A stretch of 64,000 bases of DNA, from NCBI RefSeq assembly GCF_000374865.1, contig NZ_KB895454.1, positions 62,001 through 126,000 on the forward strand. Direction: 5' to 3'. The translations under genes were made by a program, and so were the position numbers. How positions within the stretch are numbered: the first letter of the stretch is position 1; the number at the start of each line of letters is the position of its first letter. Below, piece after piece: positions 18,065 to 27,513 of this stretch. This stretch comes from Arthrobacter sp. 135MFCol5.1 (GTDB taxonomy: Bacteria > Actinomycetota > Actinomycetes > Actinomycetales > Micrococcaceae). The notes below the pieces were generated by a model that saw only the letters and a list, made by a program, of their open reading frames with translations, had not been told where the DNA came from and ran no database searches.

Positions 18065-19402
18065 ACGCGCTATCCCCAGCAGGCGGGCAAAGATCCGCTC
18101 GCCGTCGTCGGCGATTCCATCGTGATGGAAATCGGCGGTCTCCCACACCTGCAGTCCGCGGACCGCTGCCGCCGTCCGAAGGGAGAGGTCCCGGTCAACG
18201 TAGATGTCGTCGGTGTAGACGGCCGCTGCCACGGGAACGGTATTGGCAGCCAGCGCCCGCGAATCGTACAGCGGCTTCCAGTCCCGCTTGGCTGCCAGCA
18301 GTTCGGCCACGTCCCGGAGCGGCTGCAAGGCGGGATCCTGCTCGAAGTACCACGGGTACACCATCTCGCCGGTCAGGAGCAGCGGCTCGGCGTCGGGCCT
18401 GAACCAGGGGTTTTCACCCAGCATCCGCCACGCGGACCAGTTGGTCGCCTGCCCCTGGCCATAGATGGATTCGTGCATGAGCGCATACAGCGGGTTGGAG
18501 CGGCGGGAGACGACGGCCTGGAGCTGTTCCAGGAAGGCATCGGACAGGCGGGGTCCACCGGGAGCGGCGACGAAGGCATCTTCCAGGAGATAGTGGAGGC
18601 TGTCCACCCGCGTGTTGCCGCCCAGGAATGCCCCGGCCATCTGGAACCGCTCCACGGTGAGGGGCGCGCCGTCGGGCATGATCTCGGTAGTGGACCGCAG
18701 GTGCCGGGCGATCCGTTCCACCGTCTCCCGGTCCTCGGGGTACCAGCCGAAGTATTCCCCGTTCCGGGCGGCGACGCGCTGGAACGTGGCACGGTAGACC
18801 TCGTCGGCGCTGCCGGCGAGCGGCGCCAGGCCGCCGGTGATGAGTGCTTCGCGGAGTCCTTCCGGCGCGAAGGAGAGATAGGTCAGGGCGCAAAAGCCGC
18901 CGTAGCTTTGGCCGTAGATGGTCCAGGGCGCTGATTCGAGGGCGGCACGGATCAGTTCCGCGTCCGCCACGATCGAATCGGCCCGGAAGTGCTCCAGGTA
19001 GGCAGCCTGTGCGGCTGCATCCCCCCGCGCCGGCAGCGTATGCCTGTCGATGGGGGTGGACAGGCCCGTGCCCCGCTGGTCCAGCATCAGGATGCGGAAC
19101 TCTGCCGCCGCAGCCTTTCCCCAGCCGCCCAGGGAAGCCCACCTGTTGCCGCGGCCGCCAGGACCGCCCTGAAGGAAGAGGAGCCAGGGCAGCGCGGCCG
19201 CCGCCTCCTCGCTGTGCGCGGCGGAGACGTATTCGCGGGCGAAAACGGTGATGGTCTCAGCCGCCGGGGCGGAAGGATCATCTGGAGCGAAGTGGTCCAG
19301 GGGGACGGTGAACCAGTGTTCGACGGTCCGCATACCCCGGAAGGCGTGGCTGGCGCCAACGCGATGCCTGGCGGCAAGTGCCGCGCTGTGCCGCTCAGCC
19401 AC
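18050..19402 (-). CDS. Proline iminopeptidase-like alpha/beta hydrolase
   Basis: A 450-residue S33-type hydrolase. Visible are the oxyanion segment LFLQGGPGGRGNR, RILMLDQRGTGLSTP, the nucleophile elbow IYGQSYGGFCAL and a C-terminal His in FHHDGIADDGE. It probably removes N-terminal Pro or similar residues from peptides. GTG at 19402 overlaps the end of the upstream GNAT gene by 8 bp (GTGGCTGA), and homologues carry residues before the VPLDHF segment, which favours this start; ATG at 19333 is an alternative. Confidence 0.85.
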   Translation of the reverse strand: MAERHSAALAARHRVGASHAFRGMRTVEHWFTVPLDHFAPDDPSAPAAETITVFAREYVSAAHSEEAAAALPWLLFLQGGPGGRGNRWASLGGWGKAAAAEFRILMLDQRGTGLSTPIDRHTLPARGDAAAQAAYLEHFRADSIVADAELIRAALESAPWTIYGQSYGGFCALTYLSFAPEGLREALITGGLAPLAGSADEVYRATFQRVAARNGEYFGWYPEDRETVERIARHLRSTTEIMPDGAPLTVERFQMAGAFLGGNTRVDSLHYLLEDAFVAAPGGPRLSDAFLEQLQAVVSRRSNPLYALMHESIYGQGQATNWSAWRMLGENPWFRPDAEPLLLTGEMVYPWYFEQDPALQPLRDVAELLAAKRDWKPLYDSRALAANTVPVAAAVYTDDIYVDRDLSLRTAAAVRGLQVWETADFHHDGIADDGERIFARLLGIARSGGR

Positions 19403-19910
19403 GCGCGGCTGCGGGGACGGAGGTGCCGGACTGCGCCCGGCCGAACCGGTCCAGTGCCTGGCCGGTGAGCCGGAAGGTTGACCATCCGTCCATGGGGACG
19501 GCGCCGACGCGGCGGTAGAAGTTGATGGACGGCTCGTTCCAGTCCAGCACGCTCCATTCCACCCGCGCGTAGCCGTTCTCGACGGCAATCCCGGCCAAGT
19601 GCTGCAGCAGCGCCTTGCCGTGTCCTTCGCCCCGCGCTCCGGGGCTGACGTAGAGGTCCTCCAGGTAGATCCCGTGCACGCCCTCCCAGGTGGAATAGTT
19701 CAGGAACCAAAGGGCGAAACCCTGCACTTCACCGGCCGTGTTCTCAGCCATGGCCGCGAACACGCTTGGGTTGTCGCCGAACAAGGCCCGCTCCAGCAGT
19801 TCGGGAGTGTTCCGGACGGCGTCCGGTTCCTTCTCGTAATCGGCCAGTTCGTGGATCATCCGGAGAATGGCGGGAACGTCGTGCGGGGTGGCGGGGCGGA
19901 TAACACTCAT
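19395..19910 (-). CDS. GNAT-family N-acetyltransferase (SSAT-like)
   Basis: A 171-residue acetyltransferase starting MSVIRPATPHDVPAILRMIH, with DLYVSPGARGEGHGKALL as the acetyl-CoA binding loop and VLDWNEPSINFYRRVGA as motif B. This set resembles spermidine/diamine acetyltransferase-like GNATs, so a polyamine or amino acid substrate is plausible. TAAGCT (minus, 19922-19917) lies six bases before the ATG, within the 26-bp gap after the helicase stop codon, so it has its own leaderless promoter and is then followed by the hydrolase gene. Confidence 0.87.
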   Translation of the reverse strand: MSVIRPATPHDVPAILRMIHELADYEKEPDAVRNTPELLERALFGDNPSVFAAMAENTAGEVQGFALWFLNYSTWEGVHGIYLEDLYVSPGARGEGHGKALLQHLAGIAVENGYARVEWSVLDWNEPSINFYRRVGAVPMDGWSTFRLTGQALDRFGRAQSGTSVPAAARG

Positions 19911-19936
19911 TGCTCGAGCTTACCGCCGGTCCCGCG

Positions 19937-22480
19937 TCAGAGCCGGTTCACGTCCGTCACCCTGACCACGGCGGTCCCGGTGTCGTCCGACTCGGCCAGG
20001 TCCACCTCGGCCGAGATCCCCCAGTCGTGGTTGCCTGCCGGGTCGTCGAAGATCTGGCGGACTTTCCACGTGCCGCGCTCCTCGGTGATGATGAGCAGGC
20101 CCGGCCCGCGGGCGTCCGGGCCCGTACCGATGTCGTCGTGTTCGTCGAAGTAGTCGTCCAGCGCGTCTTCCCAGCGCTCGGCACCCCACCCGGATCCGGC
20201 GTCGAGTTCACCCAGCGCGGCGGCGTCCTCGTCGGCGAACAGTTCCACGCGGCGGAACATCTCGTTGCGCACCATCACCCGGAACGCGCGGATGTTGGAG
20301 GTCAACGACGGCGGGGGAGGCGGTGGCGCGTCGTGCGGCGTGGGCGCCGCGCCGGAGGCCAGTTCCTCCCACTCGTCCAGGAGGCTGGAATCCACCTGCC
20401 GCACCAGCTCGCCGAGCCAGGCGGTCAGATCCTCAAGGTCTTCCCGCAGCATGTCCTGGGGCACGGTCTGGCGGAGCGCTTTGAAGGCATCGGCCAGGTA
20501 GCGCAGCACGATCCCTTCGGAACGGGCCAGGCCGTAGAACTGCACGAATTCGCCGAAATTCATGGCGCGCTCATACATATCGCGGACCACCGACTTCGGC
20601 GCGAGCTCAAAGTCGCCCACCCACGGTGCAGCCTTCCGGTACACCTCGAAGGCCTCGCCCAGGATCTCCGCAAGAGGTTGCGGGTAGGTGACCTCGTCCA
20701 GCATGGCCATCCGCTGGTCATAGTCGATACCGTCCGCCTTCATGGCGGCCACCGCTTCGCCGCGGGCCTTCTTCTGCTGCGCGGAGAGGATCTGCCGCGG
20801 TTTCTCCAAGGTCGCCTCCATCACGGACACAGCGTCCAGGGCGTACGACGGCGACTCCGGGTCGAGGAGGTCCAGCGCCGCGAGGGCGAACGGGGAGAGC
20901 GGCTGGTTCAAGGCGAAGTTCGGCTGCAGGTGGACGGTCAGCCGCACGGTGCGGCCGTCAGGTCCCTGTTCTTCCGGCGGGATGCGTTCCACCACCTCGG
21001 CGGCCAGGAGTTCCCGGTAAATCCCCAGCGCCTTCTTCATCAGCCGCAGCTGGGACGACCGTGGCTCGTGGTTTTCGGTCAGCAGCCGCCTGGCCGCGGC
21101 AAACGGGTCCCCGGGCCGCTCCATCAGGTTCATCAGCATGGCGTGCGTGACGGTGAAACTCGACGTCAGCGGGTCCGGCACGGATTCCACCAACCGTTTG
21201 AACGTCGGCTCGCCCCACGAGACGAAACCTTCAGGCGGCTTCTTCTTCACCACCTGGCGCAGCTTCTTCTGGTCATCGCCGAACTTGGCGGTGGCCTTCG
21301 CCATCGCCTTCACGTTCTCGATGACGTGCTCGGGTGCCTGCACCACCACGGTCCCGGCGGTGTCGTACCCTGCCCGTCCGGCGCGGCCGGCAATCTGGTG
21401 GAACTCGCGTGAGTTGAGCAGCCGGGTCCGGACGCCGTCGTACTTGCTAAGGGCGGTGAGGAGCACTGTCCTGATGGGGACGTTGATGCCGACGCCCAGG
21501 GTGTCCGTGCCGCAGATTACCTTCAGCAGACCGGCTTGAGCCAGTTGCTCCACCAGCCGGCGGTACTTGGGCAGCATGCCGGCGTGGTGCACGCCGATTC
21601 CGTGGCGCACCAGCCTGTTCAGTGTCTTCCCGAACCCGGCGGCGAACCGGAAGTTGGCAATCAGCTCGGCGATCTTGTCCTTTTCCTCCCGGGTGCACAC
21701 GTTGATGCTCATCAGGTTCTGGGCGCGGTCGATCGCTTCGAGCTGGCTGAAGTGCACCACATAGACCGGCGCCTGTTTGGTGGAAAGCAACTCTTCCAGC
21801 GTTTCGTGGACCGGGCTCTGGTGGTAGTAGTAGTGCAGCGGGATGGGCCGCTCCGCAGAGCTCACGGTGGTGGTGGGCCGGCCCGTCAAGGACGTCAGGC
21901 CTTCCTCGAAGCGGGTCACGTCCCCCAGCGTTGCTGACATCAGCAGGAACTGTGCCTGCGGAAGCTCCAGCAGCGGCACCTGCCAGGCCCAGCCGCGCTG
22001 CGGGTCCGAGTAGAAGTGGAATTCATCCATGATCACGGCGCCCAGTTCTGCCGCGGAGCCCTCGCGCAGGGCGATGTTGGCGAGGATCTCGGCCGTGCAG
22101 CAAATGATGGGGGCGTCCTGGTTCACGCCGGAGTCGCCGGTAATCATCCCCACGTTCTCCGCGCCGAAGATGTCGCAGAGCGCAAAGAACTTTTCCGATA
22201 CGAGGGCCTTGATGGGCGCCGTGTAATAGCTGCGCCTGCCCTGGGCCATCGCCTGGAAGTGCGCTGCGATGGCTACCAGGGACTTGCCGGATCCGGTGGG
22301 CGTGGCCAGGATGACGTTCGCCCCGGTGGCCAGCTCCATGATTGCCTCATCCTGCGCCGGGTAGAGCGCGAGCCCCCGGCTTTCCGTCCACTCCACGAAC
22401 AGGGTGTAGAGGGCGTCCGGGTCGACGGCGGAGGCCTGGTTGGGGACGGACAGATCGGTCAGCTGGTCAAGGAGTTTCAT
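19937..22480 (-). CDS. Ski2-like DEAD/DEAH-box helicase
   Basis: An 847-residue superfamily 2 helicase. Motif I ATPTGSGKSLVA (about residue 54), motif II VIMDEFHFYSD (DEFH, typical of the Ski2/Hel308 group), motif III MSATLGD and motif VI HQIAGRAGRAGYD are present. The C-terminal 350 residues resemble the DUF3516 module found after such helicases in actinobacteria (from memory). The likely role is RNA or DNA unwinding. ATG at 22480 is eight bases after TAAGGT (minus, 22494-22489), a leaderless arrangement. Confidence 0.88.
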   Translation of the reverse strand: MKLLDQLTDLSVPNQASAVDPDALYTLFVEWTESRGLALYPAQDEAIMELATGANVILATPTGSGKSLVAIAAHFQAMAQGRRSYYTAPIKALVSEKFFALCDIFGAENVGMITGDSGVNQDAPIICCTAEILANIALREGSAAELGAVIMDEFHFYSDPQRGWAWQVPLLELPQAQFLLMSATLGDVTRFEEGLTSLTGRPTTTVSSAERPIPLHYYYHQSPVHETLEELLSTKQAPVYVVHFSQLEAIDRAQNLMSINVCTREEKDKIAELIANFRFAAGFGKTLNRLVRHGIGVHHAGMLPKYRRLVEQLAQAGLLKVICGTDTLGVGINVPIRTVLLTALSKYDGVRTRLLNSREFHQIAGRAGRAGYDTAGTVVVQAPEHVIENVKAMAKATAKFGDDQKKLRQVVKKKPPEGFVSWGEPTFKRLVESVPDPLTSSFTVTHAMLMNLMERPGDPFAAARRLLTENHEPRSSQLRLMKKALGIYRELLAAEVVERIPPEEQGPDGRTVRLTVHLQPNFALNQPLSPFALAALDLLDPESPSYALDAVSVMEATLEKPRQILSAQQKKARGEAVAAMKADGIDYDQRMAMLDEVTYPQPLAEILGEAFEVYRKAAPWVGDFELAPKSVVRDMYERAMNFGEFVQFYGLARSEGIVLRYLADAFKALRQTVPQDMLREDLEDLTAWLGELVRQVDSSLLDEWEELASGAAPTPHDAPPPPPPSLTSNIRAFRVMVRNEMFRRVELFADEDAAALGELDAGSGWGAERWEDALDDYFDEHDDIGTGPDARGPGLLIITEERGTWKVRQIFDDPAGNHDWGISAEVDLAESDDTGTAVVRVTDVNRL

Positions 22481-22576
22481 TGACTTCCACCTTAGTGCCA
22501 CGTCATGTCCGTGCTCCCGCCCATGGCCGGGTTAGGCTCGGCCTGGCCGTGTGCGCAGCAGAACCTGGAGAACCTC

Positions 22577-23356
22577 ATGAAATGGGACCCCGTCAAGTAC
22601 GTCCAATTCGGCGATTACCGGAACCGGCCCTTCTTCGACCTCACCGCCCGGATCCTTGCCGGACACCCTGCCAAGGTGGTTGACCTGGGCTGCGGGCCGG
22701 GCAACCTGACGGCGACGCTCAGCGACCGCTGGCCCGGGGCCGACGTGGTGGGCGTGGACTCCTCCGCGGAAATGCTGGCCAAGGCTGCACGCCTCGCGCA
22801 GGAGCACCCGTCGTTGCGGTTCGAACAGGCCGACATCGCCGAGTGGACGCCCTCGCCGGACACGGACGTCGTGGTCAGCAACGCCGCCCTGCAGTGGGTC
22901 CCCGGCCATCAGGACATGCTGCGGGGATGGCTCGCGGCGCTCGGCCCGGGTGCGTGGTTCGCCCTGCAGGTTCCCGGAAATTTCGACGCTCCCTCGCACG
23001 CACTGATGCGGGAACTGGCGTCCTCAGCCCCGTGGGCCGACAAGCTTGGCGGGGTGTTGCGTGGCGGGGAGTCCGTGGGGGAGCCGGGGGACTACCTTGG
23101 GATCATGCTCGACGCCGGGTACGCCGCGGACGTGTGGGAAACCAGCTACCAGCAGGTCCTTCCCGGGCCGGACCCGGTCCTTGAGTGGGTTCGGGGCACG
23201 GGGCTGCGTCCCGTCCTGGCCGCGTTGGCGGAGGATGACGCCAAGCGCTTCGAAGCCGAATACGCCGCAGCACTGCGTGACGCCTATCCGCGGGGACCCC
23301 ACGGCACCGTCTTCCCGTTCCGCAGGATCTTCGCCGTCGGGCGCAGGGACGGCTGA
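22577..23356 (+). CDS. tam: Trans-aconitate 2-methyltransferase-like SAM methyltransferase
   Basis: A 259-residue class I methyltransferase. The N-terminus MKWDPVKYVQFGDYRNRPF, the SAM motif KVVDLGCGPGNLTATL and SNAALQWVPGHQDMLR are characteristic of Tam, which methylates trans-aconitate, an inhibitory by-product of the citrate cycle. ATG 22577 has GGAG eight bases upstream, and TAGGCT at 22533-22538 would give a leader of about 30 nt. It is divergent from the helicase. Confidence 0.87.
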   Translation: MKWDPVKYVQFGDYRNRPFFDLTARILAGHPAKVVDLGCGPGNLTATLSDRWPGADVVGVDSSAEMLAKAARLAQEHPSLRFEQADIAEWTPSPDTDVVVSNAALQWVPGHQDMLRGWLAALGPGAWFALQVPGNFDAPSHALMRELASSAPWADKLGGVLRGGESVGEPGDYLGIMLDAGYAADVWETSYQQVLPGPDPVLEWVRGTGLRPVLAALAEDDAKRFEAEYAAALRDAYPRGPHGTVFPFRRIFAVGRRDG

Positions 23357-23386
23357 AACGGGCGACGACTCTTGTTTGATGCATTG

Positions 23387-23429
23387 GTCACAAGGCGTGA
23401 CAGCGGCGAAAAGTGATCTGGCTTACAAT
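23387..23429 (+). promoter_or_regulatory. Promoter and candidate GntR operator of the ABC exporter
   Basis: TACAAT (23424-23429) is a good -10. GTCAC-AAGGC-GTGAC (23387-23401), an inverted repeat, lies over the expected -35. The operon's own GntR regulator is the natural candidate to bind there. A GGTCGA/TCGACC stem (23446-23471) follows in the leader. Confidence 0.4.
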
Positions 23430-23493
23430 GTGGTCTGTGGTTTAGGGTCGAGTCGCCGGCCCGCTTCGACCGGGTGCATCTACGGGGGGTATT

Positions 23494-25281
23494 TTGCTGG
23501 TCGGTCTCATCAGGCGGCAACTCGCTGGACAGCAAGCCCAGGTGTGGGCCATCGTGCTGCTCCAGTTGGTCCAGGCAGCGGCCAACCTGCTTCTGCCAAC
23601 AGTGAACGCGGCGATCATTGACGATGGCATTGTGGCCGGGGATACGGCCGCCATATCCAGGCTGGGCGCGGCGATGGCCGTCATCGCCGTGGTACAGGCG
23701 GCGTCCGCCATCGGGGCAGGCTACCTGGGAGCAGTGGTGGCCATGCGGATCGGGCGCCGGCTGCGGGCGGAAGTCTTTGCCCGGATCCAGTCGTTGTCGT
23801 CACAGGACGTGGCTCTGTTCGGAACCCAAAGCCTGACCACGCGTGCCACCAACGACACCCAGCAAATCCAGGCATTCGCCGTCCTGGTTTTCACCATGCT
23901 CTTTGCCGGACCCGCCATGGGCGTCGGGGGAATCGTCCTGGCCGTGCAGCAGGACGTGGCGCTGTCCGTGGTGGTGATCGTCATCGTTCCGCTGCTCCTG
24001 CTGATCATGTACCTGATCGTGCGCCGCCTGATTCCGCTCTACCGGGAGGGCCAGGACCTGCTGGACCGCTCGGGCGGAATCCTGCGCGAACAAATCATCG
24101 GCGTGGATGTTATCCGCGCCTTCGTCCGCCAGGATTACGAAGCACGGCGGTTTGCCCGGGCCAACGCCGGACTGACCGCGAACAACCTGCAGTCTGCGCT
24201 GCTGGTGGCGGGGATGCTGCCGATGATCATGCTGGTGGTCAACATCAGTTCGGTCGCCGTGGTCTGGTTCGGCGGGCACCGCATCCAGGACGGCCTGATG
24301 AACCTCGGCGCCCTCACCGCCTTCATCGCCTACATCATGCAGATCCTGCTGGCCATCATGATGGCCATGTACGTCCTCATGACGGCGCCGCGCGCGGCTG
24401 CCTGCGCCGAACGCATCCAGGCTGTCCTGGACACCGAGCCGTCGGTCCGCGACGCGGCGGCCCGGATTCCCGGCGCCGGTAATGGACCAGCCAGGCCGGG
24501 CGGCCGGAGTACGGACGCGGGCGCACCGGCACCCGGGCCGGGCCTCCTCCAGTTCCATGGGGTTGGCTTCTGCTACCCGGGAGCTGAAGCGCCGGTGCTC
24601 GCAGACATCAGCTTTACCGCAGCACCGGGTACCACCTTGGCGATCGTCGGCTCAACGGGAAGCGGGAAGTCGACGCTGCTGAACCTGATTCCGCGGTTCC
24701 TCGACCCCACGGAAGGCCACATCACCGTGGGCGGCCGCGACGTCCGGGAGATGCCCCTGGACCTTTTGCGCGGAGCCATGGGGATCGTGCCGCAGAACTC
24801 CCACCTCTTCACCGGAACCATTGCGGATAACCTGCGGCTGGGTGCGCCGGAGGCCACCGACGAGGAACTGTGGGCGGCCCTGGAGACGGCGCAGACCATG
24901 CGGTTCATGCGCGACCTCCCGTTGGGTCTTGCCACGCCGGTGGGGCAGGGCGGCGCAAGCCTGTCGGGCGGGCAGCGCCAGAGGCTGTGCATTGCCCGGG
25001 CACTGTTGCGCCAGGCGCCCCTCTACCTTTTCGACGACAGCTTCTCCGCCCTCGACTACCGCACCGACACCAGGCTGAGGCTGGCGCTGGACCAGGTTTT
25101 GGCGGCCGCCACGGTGGTCGTGGTTGCTGAACGCCTGTCCGCCGTCGAGGACGCAGACCTCATCCTGGTGCTCGACGACGGCCGGCTCGCCGCCCAGGGA
25201 ACGCACACGGAGCTGTTGCAGGACTCGGCCACCTACCGGGAAATCGCCGAGTCCCAGCTCGCGCTGGACGGCCCCCTGTGA
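23494..25281 (+). CDS. ABC exporter half-transporter with degenerate ATP site
   Basis: A 595-residue half-transporter: six membrane helices (about residues 15-310), then an ATPase domain with Walker A IVGSTGSGKST, signature SLSGGQRQR and Walker B PLYLFDDSFSALD. The position after the Walker B Asp is Asp, not the catalytic Glu, a feature of the degenerate half of heterodimeric exporters such as TM287/288. A Pro/Gly-rich linker sits between the domains. TTG at 23494 is preceded by GGGGGG five bases upstream and no better start is in frame. It overlaps the next gene by 4 bp. Confidence 0.9.
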   Translation: MLVGLIRRQLAGQQAQVWAIVLLQLVQAAANLLLPTVNAAIIDDGIVAGDTAAISRLGAAMAVIAVVQAASAIGAGYLGAVVAMRIGRRLRAEVFARIQSLSSQDVALFGTQSLTTRATNDTQQIQAFAVLVFTMLFAGPAMGVGGIVLAVQQDVALSVVVIVIVPLLLLIMYLIVRRLIPLYREGQDLLDRSGGILREQIIGVDVIRAFVRQDYEARRFARANAGLTANNLQSALLVAGMLPMIMLVVNISSVAVVWFGGHRIQDGLMNLGALTAFIAYIMQILLAIMMAMYVLMTAPRAAACAERIQAVLDTEPSVRDAAARIPGAGNGPARPGGRSTDAGAPAPGPGLLQFHGVGFCYPGAEAPVLADISFTAAPGTTLAIVGSTGSGKSTLLNLIPRFLDPTEGHITVGGRDVREMPLDLLRGAMGIVPQNSHLFTGTIADNLRLGAPEATDEELWAALETAQTMRFMRDLPLGLATPVGQGGASLSGGQRQRLCIARALLRQAPLYLFDDSFSALDYRTDTRLRLALDQVLAAATVVVVAERLSAVEDADLILVLDDGRLAAQGTHTELLQDSATYREIAESQLALDGPL

Positions 25282-27089
25282 CGGCGGCCGGCGAAGCCGT
25301 GGCTGCTGCCCACTCCTTCCGGCCCACCGCGGCGAGGCTCCTTGGCCTCCTCCGCCCTTTCCGGCTGCGGGTCCTGGGCGCCGTCGGCGCCACGTGCGCC
25401 TTCGCCGGCCTCAACGTTGCCGCTCCCAAGTATCTTGGTGACGCCACGGACCTGGTGGTGGACGGCGTCGCCCAAGGCAGCCTGGACCAGCGCCTCGGCA
25501 CCCTGCTCGCGGTTGTAGCCGGCATGTACGTGCTCGCCTCACTGTTCAACTGGATCCAGGGGGCGCTGACGGCCCGTGCCGTCCAGGGCCTCATGTTCAG
25601 GCTCCGCGCCTCGGTGGAGGACAAGCTGCACCGCCTGCCGTCCACCTACTTCCGGGAGCGGTCCCGGGGCGACGTCCTCAGCCGCGCCACGAACGACATC
25701 GACAACATTGCCCAGGCCCTGAACCAGGTCTTGACCCAACTGATCGTCTCCGTCCTCATGCTGTGCGGCTCGCTGGCCATGATGCTGTGGATCTCGCCGC
25801 TGCTCGCCGCCATTGCCGTTGCCACCGTCCCGGTCTCGACGTGGATCACCGTGCTGGTGGCTCGCCGCTCGCAGGAGCATTTCGCCAGCCAATGGAAGGA
25901 GACCGGCGAGCTCAACGCGCACGTGGAGGAATTCATCAGCGGCCACGAGGTGGTCAAGGCCTTTGGCTGGCAGGAGCAGGCTGCGGGAGTGTTCGGCCAG
26001 AGCAACGCACGGCTGGCCCGGGCCGGCCGCAAGGCCCAGTTTTCCGCGGGCGTGGTCCAGCCGCTGATGGTCCTGATGTCCAACCTCAACTACATTGCGG
26101 TGGCGGTCGTGGGAGCCCTGCAGATCCTGTCCGGGTCCATGACCATTGGCGGGGTCCAGGCGTTCATCCAGTTCAGCCGGCTGTTCACCCAGCCCGTGGG
26201 GCAGATTGGCGGCCTGCTCAGCGTCATGCAGTCCTGTGCGGCGTCGGCTGGAAGAGTCTTCGCACTCCTGGACGCGGTGGAGGACCCCCCGGAACCGGCC
26301 GGCACGGCACCGGCCGGGCCGGTTGCCGGCCGCATCGTTTTCGATGGTGTCACGTACCGCTACCCGGGTTCGGTCCCCGCGGTCCGCGACCTCACCTTCA
26401 CGGTTGATCCGGGGCAGGCGGTGGCCATCGTGGGACACACCGGCGCCGGCAAGAGCACCGTGGTGAACCTGCTGATGCGTTTCCTCGAGCCTTCCTCGGG
26501 CCGGATCTCCATTGGCGGGCAGGACATCTCCTCCGTTCCCCGCGACCAGCTGCGCTCCCGGTTCGGCGTGGTTCCGCAGGATGCCTGGCTGTTCGCCGGG
26601 ACCATCCGGGAAAATATCGCCTATGGCCTTCCGGAGGCTTCGGACCATGCCGTCGTCGCCGCCGCGGAGGCCACCCATGCCGACCGTTTCATCCGGTCCC
26701 TGCCCCACGGCTACGGTACCGTACTGGAAAACGGCGGCGAGCCCCTCAGCCAAGGACAGCGGCAGCTCATCACGATAGCCAGGGCGCAGCTGGCCGGACG
26801 CTCGGTGCTGGTCCTGGACGAGGCCACCAGCTCGGTGGATTCCAGGACCGAGCTCCTGATCCGCCAGGCGATGCAACGGCTCCGGAACGGCCGGACCAGT
26901 TTCATCATCGCCCACCGTTTGTCCACGGTCCGGAACGCTGATCTAATTCTGGTCATGGACCATGGACGCATCGTTGAGCAGGGAACGCACGAGAGCCTCC
27001 TGGCCGCCAACAGCTACTACGCCGCGCTCTACAACGCACAGTTCGCCGCCCGTGACGGCCGCGCCGGTGTCCTGGAGGGTGGCCTGTGA
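25278..27089 (+). CDS. ABC exporter half-transporter with canonical ATP site
   Basis: A 603-residue partner of the preceding gene: six helices followed by an ATPase domain with Walker A IVGHTGAGKST, signature PLSQGQRQL and Walker B SVLVLDEATSSVD with the catalytic Glu. Together the two should form an asymmetric MDR-like exporter of drugs, lipids or peptides; cargo is unknown. GTG at 25278 (GTGA overlap) and a GTGA overlap at its end show a tightly coupled three-gene operon with the GntR regulator. Confidence 0.92.
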   Translation: MTAAGEAVAAAHSFRPTAARLLGLLRPFRLRVLGAVGATCAFAGLNVAAPKYLGDATDLVVDGVAQGSLDQRLGTLLAVVAGMYVLASLFNWIQGALTARAVQGLMFRLRASVEDKLHRLPSTYFRERSRGDVLSRATNDIDNIAQALNQVLTQLIVSVLMLCGSLAMMLWISPLLAAIAVATVPVSTWITVLVARRSQEHFASQWKETGELNAHVEEFISGHEVVKAFGWQEQAAGVFGQSNARLARAGRKAQFSAGVVQPLMVLMSNLNYIAVAVVGALQILSGSMTIGGVQAFIQFSRLFTQPVGQIGGLLSVMQSCAASAGRVFALLDAVEDPPEPAGTAPAGPVAGRIVFDGVTYRYPGSVPAVRDLTFTVDPGQAVAIVGHTGAGKSTVVNLLMRFLEPSSGRISIGGQDISSVPRDQLRSRFGVVPQDAWLFAGTIRENIAYGLPEASDHAVVAAAEATHADRFIRSLPHGYGTVLENGGEPLSQGQRQLITIARAQLAGRSVLVLDEATSSVDSRTELLIRQAMQRLRNGRTSFIIAHRLSTVRNADLILVMDHGRIVEQGTHESLLAANSYYAALYNAQFAARDGRAGVLEGGL

Positions 27090-27466
27090 GCGCCCCGGCG
27101 GACTTCCCCGGCGCCTGGCGGCCGAATCCCGCCAGCACCGTGGCGCTGTTCGAGCAACTGCGGCTGCAGGTCATCCACCTTGCTGACAACGGCGCGCTTG
27201 CCCCGGGCACCAGGCTCCCGGCCGTGCGTGCCCTGGCGGAAAAGCTCGACGTCGCCCCGCACACCGTGGCCAGGGCTTACAAGGAGCTCGAAGCCGCGGG
27301 GATTGTAGCCACCCGCGGGCGGAATGGCACGGTGGTTTCGGCGCGGGATGAGAGGCTCGGCGGCTTGGCCGCCGCCGCGGCGGCGTACGCGGACGTGGCC
27401 AAGGCGCAGGGGGCCAGCTTCGCGGAGGCCGTCAAGCTGCTGGCGGCCGCCTACGATGTTCCCTGA
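27086..27466 (+). CDS. GntR-family regulator, short YtrA/YhcF type
   Basis: A 126-residue regulator with only the winged-helix domain and a brief C-terminal helix. Residues 13-75 contain ALFEQLRLQVIHLADNG, then LPAVRALAEKLDVAPHTVAR and AYKELEAAGIVATRGR, the GntR DNA-binding pattern. YtrA-type members usually repress an adjoining ABC transporter operon, which fits this position as the last gene of the exporter operon (GTGA overlap). Confidence 0.9.
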   Translation: MSAPADFPGAWRPNPASTVALFEQLRLQVIHLADNGALAPGTRLPAVRALAEKLDVAPHTVARAYKELEAAGIVATRGRNGTVVSARDERLGGLAAAAAAYADVAKAQGASFAEAVKLLAAAYDVP

Positions 27467-27484
27467 GGGCGGAACCGCGCATGT

Positions 27485-27507
27485 TCGAAGAAGTTTTCGA
27501 TTAGCAT
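27485..27507 (+). promoter_or_regulatory. Leaderless uvrA promoter with a near-LexA box
   Basis: TAGCAT (27502-27507) ends six bases before the uvrA GTG. Directly upstream is TCGAAGAAGTTTTCGA (27485-27500), an inverted repeat TCGAA-N6-TTCGA. It differs from the mycobacterial SOS box TCGAAC-N4-GTTCGA only at the two innermost positions. Binding by LexA is inferred. Confidence 0.5.
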
Positions 27508-27513
27508 TATGGG

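Noticed and set aside
27471..27486. GAAC-N7-GTTC before uvrA as a LexA box
   Set aside because: The half-site spacing is 7 instead of 4; the TCGAA-N6-TTCGA repeat just downstream fits better.
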